Source of the DNA: Haplosporangium gracile
Taxonomy: Eukaryota; Mortierellomycota; Mortierellomycetes; Mortierellales; Mortierellaceae
Assembly: GCA_015499985.1 (NCBI GenBank)
Contig: JAAAUF010000044.1
Coordinates: forward strand, 21,632 to 85,631
Reading direction: 5' to 3'
Length of the DNA stretch: 64,000 bases
Below are positions 25,755-37,939 of the stretch, one piece after another. Each line of letters begins with the position of its first letter. Position 1 is the stretch's first letter. Below the pieces are notes generated by a model. The model searched no databases. It saw nothing but the letters and a program-made list of their open reading frames with translations, and was not told the origin of the DNA. A program made the translations under genes and the position numbers.

Positions 25755-27199
25755 CCTGCCCACGGACGACCTTTTGTTGTCTGACCGACCTAAACTCGAC
25801 CAATGCAAAATGCAAGATGCGTCTATCACGACGCTACTATGCGCTCGACCGCTCTCCTGCGTCCGTCTCAAGCACTTCGTCGTATATCTTTTTTTTTCTT
25901 TTGCGCTTTGTTGTTTTCCTTTTCTTTGCTTTGTGTTTTTACTCTTACCCTTTTCTACTCGCAATGCGTGATGTACCACCACTTAGTTTTTCATTTCTTT
26001 TCACTTTTCCATCTGTACTTTAACGAAAATCACTTCTTGTTTCTTCTTTGTCTTCACTCCCTTGCACTCGCTCTACTATCGTTCATCACGATACGATACA
26101 AAAAAATTCCCTACATTTTCTCTTTCTTAGTGGCCTCCCATTCTCAGTCGTCAATCATTACTACATCTCCTCAGGTACTTGCACTCCCCTAACTCATATC
26201 TTCCATTCCCTCCCTCTCTCTCTGCCTCACTCTACCGCATCCCCTTTACACGCCACCCTCGCCCCTGTTCCTCCCTCTCCCTCCCTTCCTCCCTCTTCTT
26301 TGTACGGCACCTACCTTTTGGCGGATGTTTTTTGAGCATTTGTCGCTTGCTTACGTGCTTATGTGTGCGAAATAAATGTTTTTTTCTTGAACATGCCCGT
26401 CTCTTCTCGTTGTTTTCCCATAGCAAATGAACATGAACCTTGATGCCTGTGCACGGACGAACTAAACCTTGAGTTTTGTTGTTGATTTTTGATGAGGCTG
26501 GCGCATTGTTTTTTCTAATTGCCCTTAATTGTTGACCATTTTATGGTTTGAGGATACCGTGTCGCGAAAGAGTCATTTAGGAGTTCGCTGTGTTTGTATG
26601 TCCATTTTCTTCCCGCGGATATTTCCAGTGAGAGAAGGACAAGGCAAATACATGGAAGCGAACAAGAGAGGGCGGACCTTTTCGCCATATTCTTGTATAC
26701 CCTTATTGGCGACATTTGATGCTTCCTGTTACTGATTTTGCTTCATCGTTTTTCTTTCATGCAACAACACCTCATCATTCGTGTGCTATGCATGGCACAT
26801 TACCGAGAAGCGTGAACGGTGGAAGATTTATTTGGATGCACTTGGATTAGAGACAGAGGAAGGGATAAGATAGACCATCGTCCTATCGGCAATTGACAAT
26901 TGGCTGGTCTGGTTACGCCCTTATCTCCTTTCCTTTCGAGAGAAAAGAAGGCCAAATGCTTACAGTCAACCCCTCTGGGAACTCAATGTTGCACAAAGGG
27001 TACTTTTTTTGCTGTTCAAAGTGAATTAAGAGAAGGACGGGAAAATGGAAGGGCGGGCATGAGGAAGGGAAATCGGATGAAAGAGGAAGGAGGATAGAAC
27101 ACCTTTTTGTATCTTCATCATCTTTCATTGCGCATTCTATTCTTCGCCCTCATTCCTTCACCTCCATACCTTTATTTTTCAGACAGTCACACGCACACT
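25755..27199. other. Intergenic region
   Basis: This is CT-rich 3' flank followed by about 700 bp of mixed sequence. I see no supportable gene. Confidence 0.5.
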
Positions 27200-28093
27200 A
27201 TGTCAACGGCCGCCACGACGACCGACAAACCAACGGTCCTAATTGTAGGAGCAGGACTAGGAGACCTCATGATGGGCGCACTCCTTGAAATGTCCAACGT
27301 CCCCTACGCCATCTTTGAACGCTCCATTACCCTCAAGCCCTTGTGTAACCCTATAATTGAAATATAAATCCACTACCAACAACTTTTGCATATGTATCGT
27401 TTTTTTTTTTTTTTTTATTTTCTGGGTAACTGGATGGTCCAACCGTGTTTTTTTTAAATACGTGGAACTAAGAAAAACTGTCTTCGCTGCTATTTTTTTT
27501 TGTAGCATATAACAAATTGGGCCCCTCAGGTGGACAAGGTACGTGCACACCTATCGTACTATGAAAAAGAGTCGTCAATGGTACACAAAGGATCATTCCT
27601 TAACTTCTACCTCATTTTATATCTTTGCTTATATTTAACTCAATCTAACCAACAGGTGCGGTGACAGCATTACACGACGGCATAGCACTCGCCAACCTCC
27701 TCTACGCAATGCCCACATCAATATCTATCAAAAAAAAGGAGCGATACCCAACCGTCATGAAATCTTACAACAACAGTCGGTTTGTGGCAAAAGTCTCTGA
27801 CCGCGAGGTCATCGGCGGAATTGTGCTTCATCTTATCACACATATGTCTAAGTGGCTGTGGAGACTTGCCGTAAGTCTCCTTGCTGTTTTTTTTTCTGAA
27901 TGTGGTATGCAATTGAAATGTGTATTCGAGAGAGAAGGAAGACGTAGCTAACCCAATGGCCATTCAAGAATGGTTTTTGTTCAAAAAGTTGGCGCAGACA
28001 GCCAAGATTCGCCCTCAAGTCGGATTTCTTGACAACATTTCTTTGAGGGGAAAGATTAATAAAAGTAAGCGAGGGTTTGAGGTGCAACATTGA
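27200..28093 (+). CDS. FMO-B: miniature FAD-monooxygenase gene lacking exons 2-4
   Basis: The locus matches the first and last parts of the FMO family. Exon 1 is 27200-27344, the 33-nt exon 5 equivalent is 27506-27538, exon 6 is 27656-27870 and exon 7 is 27989-28093. Exons 2, 3 and 4 (including GADGAYSAVRQ) are absent. Exon 1 ends in phase 1 and exon 5 starts in phase 1, so the spliced frame stays open for 165 aa. Key residues are damaged: GAGLGG has become GAGLGD and CHKLHP has become YNKLGP. Eight codons are missing from exon 6 relative to copy C. It cannot be an active hydroxylase, so it is either a decaying gene or a small protein with a new role. Its last intron is very similar to that of copy C, which points to recent shared duplication. 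Confidence 0.55.
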
Positions 28094-28790
28094 CTAGATC
28101 TTGGAGTGTGTTTTTTGTATGTGTTTGTCAAGCTGAGCGGTGCTAGATGGCTGTAGGATCTCCTTTTTTTTGTTGACACCGATAGAATGTGGCGCAGGGA
28201 GGAGAGGGAGGAGGAGAAGGGGTGAATGTAAACCGATGGAAAGGAGGTAGGTGGATGTTGGATAGAAAAGTGCTCTTAAAATGGAAAGAAGTCCATGGTG
28301 GGCTTGATTCCTAATTATTTTTTCTTTCAGCCGAAGGAAGAAGAGGAGAAACAGGGCGGCGTTAGAAATACTTTATTTGTCTTGATCTGGGTCCTAAATA
28401 TGGAGAGGACCAAAGGAGGAAAGAGAAGAAGAAGGCAACGTGCTAAATGCATGCATTGGGTGCATGGTTTGCACGACGCTCCAATGGAGGATGTGGACAT
28501 GCATCATGCATACAGCAAAAACAGGTTGGCGTTGGAGAAAGAAAAAAGAGCAATTTGCAAAGGAAGGATGAAAATCCGGAAAGCGTTGACTTGACCCCAC
28601 TTTTTTAGTTTTTCATCTCCATCCCTCATCATCTTACAACTGATCGACTTTTGTGTTTGTTCATCCGATTCCGACATTCATCCACAACTCCATCCCTCCA
28701 TCTTTCTTCCCCACCTTACCCAATTATTCTTAGTCTCCTCTCCCGCCGCATTCTCTTCACCCCTGCCACCTAACTTTTCCCTCGTCAACA
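28094..28790. other. Intergenic region between FMO-B and FMO-C
   Basis: This is the promoter and leader of FMO-C. I see no additional gene. Confidence 0.5.
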
Positions 28791-30955
28791 ATGTCAAATC
28801 CAGCCGCAGATAAGCCTACAGTCTTGATCGTCGGAGCAGGTCTAGGAGGACTTATGCTCGGTGCCCTCCTTGAGAAGCAGGGTGTCCCATACACCATCTT
28901 TGAGCGTGCCTCCGCCGTTAAGCCCTTGGGTATCTCAAATTGGATACTAACATTAATACCACGAACGCATGCACCATGATCGTCACCCACAGTTGGGCAC
29001 TCACACGCCGCCTCCTCCCTTCCCTTGTTTTTCTGTCTCATACATAGGCTCAGGGATGGCCGTCGGTCCTACACTCCTCCCTATCTTCCAACAACTGGGC
29101 ATCTACGACGAGTTCCTACCCCTGGGCAAGCGAATCATTTACACCCCCTTTTATAAGGAATCCTTAGAGTCATACAGACCTACCGACCACACCGCCATCG
29201 AGGAATTGTAGGTTGTTGTTACCCTTTTTGCCCTTTGTATTACGGAGGTCCTTTTTTTTGTTACGTTACACGTTACACATTAATTTTTCATAATTTGTGA
29301 GAGTAACCGTAACACAACTCTCATCGTCTTGTCGCTCTTTTGTCTTGACTTTCACAGCACTGGCTATGCACAGTACCTCGTTGCTCGTCCTAAGCTCTAT
29401 GCGCTGATCCTCAAACTAGTCCCGGTCCATAAGATCCATTTCGGCAAGCGCGTTCTTAACATCATCGAAGAGGATGACAAGGTTACGGTGCACACCAACG
29501 ACAACGACATGCATGTGGGAGATATTGTTGTCGGTGCTGATGGTGCTTACAGTGCTGTCCGTCAGCGCATGTATGACCGTTTGAAGGCCAAGGGTGGGCT
29601 GCCCAAGGACGACCAAGAGGATCTGCCGTTCAGTTGTACTTGTCTTGTGGGTCAGACGAGAGTTCTTGACGCGGAGAAGTATCCTGTTATTAAGGAGTCC
29701 ATTTGTGTGTTCCCCACCGTCCTTGGCGCTGACAAGCCCTTCTCCGTAAGTTCCACGAAATCATTCAGGAGCGATGCAAAGACCGTTTGTCAGATCTGTC
29801 CTTGTAATGAGATTTCGATGAATTCTTTTTATTTTGACGATATATATTAACGCGAGCTCCTCGATTTATTGTGTAACAATTAGTGGTCTGTTATGTCTAC
29901 CGCCCAAGGCACCCTTTGCTGGTCGGTCATCCATCACTTAAACGAACAAACGAGCAAGGCAGCCATGGAACAACGATTCAGGAACAACGACAATGCAGAG
30001 TGGGGCGCTTACCCTGCTCAGTTGATGTGCGACGAGACCAGGAGCTTCCCCATCCCTCTTGGCGAAGGATTGAGCACTTTGGGCGATCTTTACGGCTTGG
30101 CACAGACGGATCTTATATCTAAGGTTATGTTGGAGGAGAAGGTGTTCAAGACATGGCATTCTGGTCGTGTTGTCTTGATGGGAGATGGTACTTTTTGACT
30201 ATGCTTGTTGTCAACAGTGTTGGTGTCTAACAATGTGAATCGTTTGGTCTTGAAGCTGACCTCATGTTTGGCCCTTCTATTTTTTTGTCTTACCTTTTTA
30301 GCCTGCCATAAGCTGCACCCTGCGGGAGGTCATGGTACGTCTCTTCTTTCATGCTATGCCTTGATTTCAGGACCTTGACCAGGAATCGGGCAAAGTAATA
30401 ATTACTAACTTTATTTCTTTGTTCTCAACCATATAGGCGCCGTGACAGCTATGCATGATGCAATTACACTCGCTAATCTGATCTACTCCATGCCCACAAC
30501 TACCGCGGAGCAGGTGACGAAGGTCTTCGAGGAGTATCAAGAGGAGCGACACCCTGCTGCGTTGATATCCTTCAAGAACAGTCAGCTCATGAGCAAGTTC
30601 ATGGAGAAAGGCATCATAGGGTTCATTGTGCTGTACGCTATTACGCATATGCCTATGTGGCTCTGGAGACTTGCCGTAAGTGTTCCTTGTTATTGTTGTT
30701 TTTCTGAATGTGGCATGCAATTGAAATTAGTGCTTGAAAAAGAAGGAAGAAGTAGCTAACTCTAAATGATCCTTCGGTGAGGTTTTCGTTCAAAAGTTGG
30801 CACAGACAGTGAAAATTCGCCCTCAAGTCGGCTTCATTGCCAACATTCCCTTGAAGGGTACCGTTGTCCCGATTATTTCGCCCAGTGAGCAGAAGGCGAG
30901 GGAACATTTTGAGAAGCAGCGACATGAGCAGCAGCATACTACTGTTTCTATCTGA
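28791..30955 (+). CDS. FMO-C: class A FAD-dependent monooxygenase
   Basis: There are seven exons: 28791-28929, 29048-29207, 29358-29745, 29884-30187, 30302-30334, 30437-30675 and 30797-30955. All are in frame and give 473 aa. GAGLGG lies at residues 15-20, GADGAYSAVRQ is in exon 3, and LMGDG followed by ACHKLHPAGGHG spans exons 4-6. These are the three FAD-binding motifs of class A aromatic hydroxylase-like enzymes. A conserved family block, AQLMCDETRSF, lies in exon 4. The final intron splits the C-terminus after WLWRLA, as in copies B, D, E and F. The C-terminal QHTTVSI tail resembles that of copy F. AATAAA at about 31003 may be its polyadenylation signal. The substrate is unknown. Confidence 0.9.
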
Positions 30956-31584
30956 AGGCTATGCGTGCGACAGAAAGGACGAGAAGGATATTCTTACAGG
31001 AGAAAATAAACGTCTAGTTATTGGATCCTTTTTTTTGCACGCGTATTTGTCCTAGTGCGAGTGGCTGTAGTAGTAGTGTTGCGAGGAATGAAGAGGGTAA
31101 TATCGTCAGCGAAAAAAAAAAGACGAGGTTGATGTGTTCTTTTGAGGAAGTGAGCAAAATGGAGCAGCAACCTCAAAGATTAGCGGAGTTTTGTATGGTG
31201 TTAAATGGTGAGGTGAAGATGAGACACGCAGGGTGGCATCGTCGCTGGTCGAGAGGAGGAGGAGAGAATACATGCAAGGGCGGCACTAAGTAGAGAAGCA
31301 CCGCCCTATGACATACAAACGCGAACACACACATATGTACGCAAAAAAGCAGTGCTGTGTAGCGAGAAAGAAAATGGCGATTAAGTGAAAGGAGGAATGC
31401 ATGGTCACACAAAATAGAGACACACCCATATGACAATGGCAACAGACAGCACAAAGCCCTCACCAAAACTTTCTTTCTCCGACGCCATCTCCTTTTACAT
31501 CTCTCATCCGGATTCATTCATTCCATCTCTTCCTTCACTCGATTCCTCTCTCCCGCCATTTCCTCTTCCGTTATTCCATCAACC
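30956..31584. other. Intergenic region between FMO-C and FMO-D
   Basis: This holds the 3' flank of copy C and the CT-rich leader of copy D. I see no other gene. Confidence 0.5.
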
Positions 31585-33670
31585 ATGTCAACCAACGACA
31601 AACCAATCATCCTCATAGCCGGGGCAGGGCTCGGTGGCCTGTTCCTTGGCGCCTTGCTCGAAAAGGCCAATGTTTCATATACCATATTTGAGCGTGCAGC
31701 CGCCGTCAAGCCATTGGGTATGTTGACTGTCCAGATTCATGCATGCCTCGGCCCATTATCACGTCCCACACACAAGTATAGTGTATCTGTTACTCAATTT
31801 TGTTTCTGTCTACTTTCTGTATGAAATAGGTTCGGCCATGACTGTTGGTCCCGCACTACTCCCTGTCTTCCAACAGCTGGGCATGTATGACGATCTTATC
31901 ACAATTGGAAAATATATGACCCACGTCGAGCCCTTCAAGGAGTCCTTACAGCCTTACCGACCCGTCGACTGGAGACCTTTTGAAGAATTGTAGGCCCCTT
32001 TCCTTTTGGCTCGTGCACCCTCGACTCTTTTCTTTCTTGCTCTTGGACACACACACACACCCGCATATGTGCTTTCACTCATGAGCTACCTATTTCTTCA
32101 CACTAGCGCTGGATACGGACAATACATTGTCACACGTCCAAAAATCCATGAACTTTTCCTCAAGCAGATCCCACCCCACAAAATTCACTTTGGCAAACGT
32201 GTCCGATCCATTTCTGAAAACAATGACAAGGTCACTATTCATACCGCCGACAATAACACCTACGAGGGCGACATTCTCGTCGGCGCAGACGGCGCATACA
32301 GTGCAGTTCGTCAGAGCATGTACGAGCAACTGAAGGTCAAGGCCGCATTGCCAGAGTTGGACCAAGAGGATCTCCCTTTTAGCTGTACGTGCTTGGTGGG
32401 ACAGACCAAGGTGTTGGACCCTGAAGTGTATCCTATTATCAAGAAGCCTGTTGGGCAGTTCTTAACTCTTTTTGGAGAAGAGCGGCCGTACACCGTAAGT
32501 TTTTTCAGGACCCATTGCCAAAAAACTAGAGGAGGAGAACAAAAAGAAAATAGGCGATTATTTGTTTTGTAAACGATAAATTAACAGACGCTCATCCTTG
32601 CCAACTCCGTTATTAGTGGGCGGCCTTCACAACAGCCCAATCAACCCTCTCATATATGGTGTATCACCATTTGCCACGCCAAACGAGTAAAGCGGTGGAG
32701 GAAGAACACGCCAAGAGCGATGACAACGCGGAATGGGATGCTACTCCCGCGCAGACCATGTGTAATGAGACTCGCGAATTCCGGATCCCTATTGATATTG
32801 ATGGGCGCAAGATGACTATGGGCGACCTCTATGATCTCACGCCCAAGGAGTTCATTTCAAAGGTTAGATTGGAAGAGAAGGTGTTTGGAACTTGGCATGA
32901 CGGGCGCACAGTACTGTTAGGCGACGGTGAGTTGCCTGGAAAGAGGACCATTGGCGAAGCTGTATCATTACTTACTCATAAGGTCGATATTTCATACTTT
33001 TTTTACTCTTCTCACGCGTGATTCATAGCTTGCCACAAACTCCACCCCAGTGGAGGACAAGGTAAGAGCCAATAAGTCTCATATTCATGAATGAAAGGAA
33101 AAAAAGGATCAGGTAATAAGCACCTGTATTAATTATGAGCATAAAATTATCTTTATTTGCAAAACTTTACAACAGGTGCAGTGACCGCCATACACGATGC
33201 GATCGCATTAGCAAACCTCCTCTACGCCATGCCCTCAAAGTCCTTGCCCGACATCACCAAAGCCTTTGAGGAGTACAGAAGCGAGAGGTACCCGGCTGCC
33301 AAGGAGACGTTCAAGAACAGTCAGCTCATGAGTAAGATTACGGATCGCTCGCTCATTGGGGCTGTTATTTTTTACCTCTACATTAATACGCCCTTGTGGT
33401 TGTGGAAGATGATGGTATGTTTTCTTTTGTTACTTTGTGTTATTATATATTATGGTAAAAGGGTGAGGAATAATGACGGCTATCTCTGACATCGCTTTGC
33501 CCTCAACATACTTTTTATGATAGTTGGTCAAGTTGGTCCGCTTCCGTCCTCAGGCTGGGTTCCTTGAGGCTCTTGAGGTGAAAGGTAGTGTTGTGCCAGT
33601 TCCTTCGCCCAGTGAAAAGAAGGCCAGAGCTATCTTTGAGAAGCAGCAGGTTGACTCAGCTATTGTTTAG
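31585..33670 (+). CDS. FMO-D: class A FAD-dependent monooxygenase
   Basis: There are seven exons: 31585-31717, 31830-31989, 32107-32494, 32617-32926, 33029-33061, 33176-33414 and 33524-33670. The frame is open throughout, giving 469 aa. The FAD motifs GAGLGG, GADGAYSAVRQ and LLGDG plus ACHKLHPSGGQG are intact, although the beta strand before the Rossmann loop reads ILIAGAG rather than the usual VLIVGAG. Exon 4 is two codons longer than in copy C and departs from the family in places (for example CNETREF for CDETRDF). It has the last intron, like B, C, E and F. It is one member of the tandem + strand series and its substrate is unknown. Confidence 0.9.
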
Positions 33671-34227
33671 GTGAAGGGTTTAAGACTCATTAAATCACAC
33701 AGCGACACGAACGGCGGCCAGCGCAAGAGATGGAGCGCTGAAGGAACGGATGAAATAGAAAATAAAAGAGTATACGGTAATAGTTGATGCTGGCCTAGTT
33801 AATTGGTCACAGACCCGTGAAGAGTCTAGATTGTTCTTCTTATATAAGTACCTAAGTGAACATTGCAGTCATGTCTCTGGATCCTGGGATCCTAGCAGGT
33901 GAAAGATAAATGCAAGTGGATGTTGATTTTGATTATGACGCCCTTGTTATCTTTCATCGCTTTCCCGACCGCTGGTCGGTCAGGTAACCTTAACTGGTTC
34001 ATCCTTTACCACCCTCATCAGGGGGGATTTTTTTTTATTTATTTCTTTTCCTTGATCAGTCACTGTCTATTCCACAGATGTACTGCACCCTCGTCTACAA
34101 AACTTCATCCCGCACTCTGGTTACTGGTGGGTGATTGGATCTTCCAATCCTTTTCCTGGTAGGTGTTGGTATGAGAGTGCTGTCGAGCATGGCGGCGAGG
34201 TTCATCCCGGATATCGAACTGCCTATG
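33671..34227. other. Intergenic region 3' of FMO-D
   Basis: No gene is visible. It lies between FMO-D (+) and the 3' end of the minus-strand C2H2 ORF. Confidence 0.5.
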
Positions 34228-34437
34228 TCAATGAAGAAACAAGCAGCGGAATGAAGGATGCGCTAACATGTGGCATTCATAGATTTGGTCATATTTGAAA
34301 GCGTCTCTGCATTCCAGGCACTGCTTAAGATGGATTCCATGGTTCATTCTGTAGTGAGCCGACAGACTTGCGAGGGTCGTAAAGTCCTCGGAGCAATTGA
34401 GGCTGTCGCAGATGTAGGGAGGCCGTCCTAGAGACAT
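34228..34437 (-). CDS. Small two-finger C2H2 zinc-finger protein
   Basis: This is a single-exon 69-aa ORF on the minus strand with two consecutive zinc-finger patterns. The first is Cys-x4-Cys-x12-His-x4-His (from CDSLNC to HYRMNH). The second is Cys-x2-Cys-x12-His-x3-His (from CLEC to HMLAH). It then stops 7 residues after the last His. The ordered zinc ligands in 69 residues make chance unlikely. A TATTTATAAA element about 185 nt upstream on the minus strand (about 34620) could be its promoter. It may be a complete small DNA-binding protein or the remnant of a larger one; I found no clear additional exon. It sits between FMO-D and the FMO-E pseudogene, against the direction of the array. 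Confidence 0.55.
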   Translation of the reverse strand: MSLGRPPYICDSLNCSEDFTTLASLSAHYRMNHGIHLKQCLECRDAFKYDQIYECHMLAHPSFRCLFLH

Positions 34438-35532
34438 TATACTGAACGGATGAAAGGATGCTCTGAAGCTTATCGGGAGAGGCAGGAAAGGCGCTTTTAT
34501 GGTGAATGAAAATCGAGGGTGGCCTGAAGTGTGTGAAGTGATTGTTTTTGTTTTTTGAGTGTGTAAGAGTGAGAGAGGGCGAACCGGGAGGGGGAAAAGA
34601 AGTGGTCTAGTAGTTTTTTTTATAAATAATCATTCGAGGCCGATCGTGAAAAGAAAACAATGAGGACGATGTTGAAGGCTGAGCGTGAATAGAAATGAAC
34701 GAAGGAAAAGCAAAATGGCTTACTTTGCTCTCCATAGATATGAGAATAGGTTAGTCCATTTGTGTGAAAAAAGGAGAGCTAAGCAGCGCTTTTGTATACA
34801 CCATTGGAAGAGAAAAGCGTTTAGAAAATGGCAATGCAAGTTAATTAAAAAAATGGCGACCGATAGAGGGAGTGACAAGGGCAAAAAAGGGCTGAAGGGA
34901 TCATTCCTACCAACAATTGCAGGCAATGACCTGTCGCCGGCAAGGGGGTGCGTGGAATTGAGCCATATAATTTGGTGGCGAGTGGACGCTCCTTTTTTGC
35001 TTGTTTGTATGCGAAAATTTATTCCAAAAAGATCATTTTCACAATGGACCTTGGTCGATTGACGTCCAAGTCCAAACAAAATAAGGTATTTTTTAGATAT
35101 CTTTAGTATGCTTCTTCTTTTTCCTCTCAAAACAGCCCTGACCTCATTTGGCGCAAAGCGGGGTCCACCAACCTTAAACCAAAAAAAGAGAAGGAAGAAG
35201 GAAAGATGAATGGTGAAAAAGTATTGGGCGTTACTTCACAAAGCAATGGCGAGTGTTGTGAGGGACATGTCGATGGGTATGGTCGTCGTTCTCTTTGTTG
35301 TTATGGAGTACTAGTCAATAACCAGAGCGGTAGACACGCTCCCTTTCTCCTTTTCGCAGTCTTCTTCTCCATCCACGTTTTTGTTCATTTTGTTGTCAAC
35401 GCTGTTGTTATGGTCAGTCTAGCTATTCAACAAAAGAGAACGCAAAAATAATATGATTCACGCGGTGCAAGTAAAAAAATACATGATCTACGTCTTGCAA
35501 GTCGCCTTTTCTCGCCCTCAAAGTAAGATTTG
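34438..35532. other. Intergenic region upstream of FMO-E
   Basis: I see no supportable gene. The ORFs on both strands lack domains and codon-like structure. Confidence 0.45.
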
Positions 35533-37255
35533 ATGGACAACAATGACAAACCAACAGTACTAATTGTAGGCACAGGTTAGGGAGGCCTCATGCTTGGTGC
35601 CCTGCTCGAAAAGTCTGGTGTGCCATATACCATATTCGAACATGCCTCCACTGTCAAGCCACTAGGTATGCTCCTGGTGGCAGTCAAATTATGATAATCA
35701 GTCAAGTTTATGTCATTGTATGAAGGTAGTTGCTCATTACTTTGATCTATTTGTGCAAAATAAGCTCGGCTTTGAATATCGGTCCAGCGTTTCTCCCGGT
35801 GTCCCAACAGCTGGGCGTCTATGAGGAGTTCCTTACCATCAGGACGTATCTGAAGCACGCCTTGGGCTTTACAGAGTTGTTAGAGCTTCTCGATCCTGGT
35901 GACCATTGGCTTGTTAAAGAATTGTAAATTTCTCTGCCTGTGTGTGCGCCTTTCACTTTCTCTCTGACATGTGTGACCATGCGCTTGGAGTTGTACTATT
36001 CGACTGACTAACGACACGATCTCTTTTCGTTTTCTTAGAGCACAGGGTACGCAAACTACATTGTTGCTCGCCCTCAGCTCTATGACCTCATTTCCAGACA
36101 TTATCCAGCTAGGGCAGACAAGCCATGTCTGTCTGTGTAATCAATCTTCATTGGTTGCACTCGAGAAACTAAACTAAGAAAAATATAAAAATGAACCTGC
36201 TCGATCTCTGCACACTATCTTTCTGACCGAGCACTAAAGAAAGAAAAAACAAAAGAAAAACTAAAATAAAGGGAGGGTTGGGAGGGCACAGACATGGCTC
36301 GTCTGCTCGGATAATGGACGTAAGACTTCCTACGTCGTCTTCGTAACCCAGATACGCTCTAACAAGATCCATTTCGGCTACACCGTGTTCTCAACGTTAC
36401 CGAGAAAAATGAAAAGGTTTTGATCTCAAAGGTGATGCTGGAAGAGAAGGTCTTCATGACTTGGCATTCTGGGGGTGTTGTCTTGTTGGGCGATGGTATG
36501 CTCAATACTTTGTCATTTTCGTGTTACCTTTCTGGGCCTTTGCGATTTATCTTTGGATGAGTAGAACTCTCGATCTAAATATCTTTCCTTATCACTTTGT
36601 TTCTCATCTAGCGTGCCACAAAATGAATCCTACTAGGGGCCAAGATATATCATTTTCATATCTCTCCCTCAACGCGAATCCTGGACACACGATACTCCTC
36701 GAGAATGGCACTAAATGATTCATTTATTCTATTCATCCCTCCTACTTTCTCTCATCCGTAAAGCCTCACAGGTGCAGTGACCGCAATGCACGACGCGATC
36801 ACCCTCACCAACCTACTATATGCAATGCCCACCAGAACTCCCCAGGATCTCACAACGTTCTTTGAAGAATACCAAGCCGAGAGACACCCAGCTATGACAG
36901 AGGCCTCCAAGAGCATTCAGCTGATGAGCAAGTTCATGGAGAAGGGAATCATTGGTGCAACTATCCTCTTCATCGTTAACCATATACCTTTCTGGTTGTG
37001 AAAGCTCATGGTGCGCCCTCCTTTTTTTTTCGAGACTGTCCTTTGTTTTTGCTGAGTTTTCAACGTGAGTCTTAGCTGACTAACGACCTTCCTTTTGTGC
37101 ATTTGTTTTCATTGAAGTTGGCCAAGACAATTCGTTGCCGTCCTCAAATTTGGTACCTGGAGCCCATTGCACTTTCTGGCAGTATTGTTCGCATCGTCTC
37201 GCCTAGTGAACAGAAGGCGCAATCTGTGTTTGAGAAACAACAGAAGCATGTATAG
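35533..37255 (+). pseudogene. FMO-E: decayed FAD monooxygenase
   Basis: All exons of the family can be traced from the ATG at 35533 to the TAG ending at 37255, but the copy is broken in many places. A TAG at 35578-35580 interrupts the Rossmann loop. The acceptor before exon 2 reads AA instead of AG (about 35762). Exon 3 stops after its first part (about 36100), and roughly 250 bp of unrelated sequence follows. A remnant of the exon 3 KIHFG..RVLN segment then runs directly into the end of exon 4 near 36360-36420. The donor after exon 5 is lost (AT for GT, about 36650). A Trp codon has become TGA in exon 6 (about 36999). Exon 7 (37118-37255) is still open and matches copies C and F. It belongs to the class with the last intron. 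Confidence 0.88.
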
Positions 37256-37939
37256 TGAATTACTACAACCTGTTGCTTGCCTTCGCTCAATAGGAAAAGA
37301 GATGTGCACGATAATAAAAGGGCGAATGTGCAAGGTACACGCCAGGCGTGGATAATTGAAAAATATCTTGCGTTGTATTCACATAAACCTGCAGTAGTTC
37401 ATCAAAAAGTGCGATAAGGGCGCTGTGTGATGCATGTGAACCTTGTAAACCTTGTACCTTTTTTTCGCAATCAACTGGTGATCGCTGATTGATTGGAACT
37501 CAATCTGATTGTTGCCCAATGCCACTGGCACGGCCAAGTGCAACGGCCAGGATGAGAAAAAAAAGTGCTTTCAAAATAAAAGACACATTTTTCCCACAGC
37601 GCTACCCTAGAAGGACAAAGGAAGATAAAAGCAGTAGGAGGAGAGTCAGTTCACATTTCATTTCTCCTTGTTAATTATTCTTTTTACTTCTCTGTCGGCA
37701 CATACAAACTCGGGTATGGTACGCTCCAAAAGTCCGAGGGCCAATACTTAGGGTCATGCCCCAACGGCGAGTATGACATAACTGACGTTCAAGTTTGAGA
37801 TGGAAAAAAAAGGAGATTAGCGTTGGTCTGTCGGCTCGTTGTTTATCTTTCGCTATCACACATTGAAAATAGAGATGAAAAAAAAAGCTCAACCATGGAC
37901 AACGTCGCACAAAGTGTGGGAAGAATAAGAGGAAAGATA
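37256..37939. other. Intergenic region between FMO-E and FMO-F
   Basis: No gene is seen. The last part is the region now read as coding leader of FMO-F; an in-frame ATG also occurs at 37895. Confidence 0.45.
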
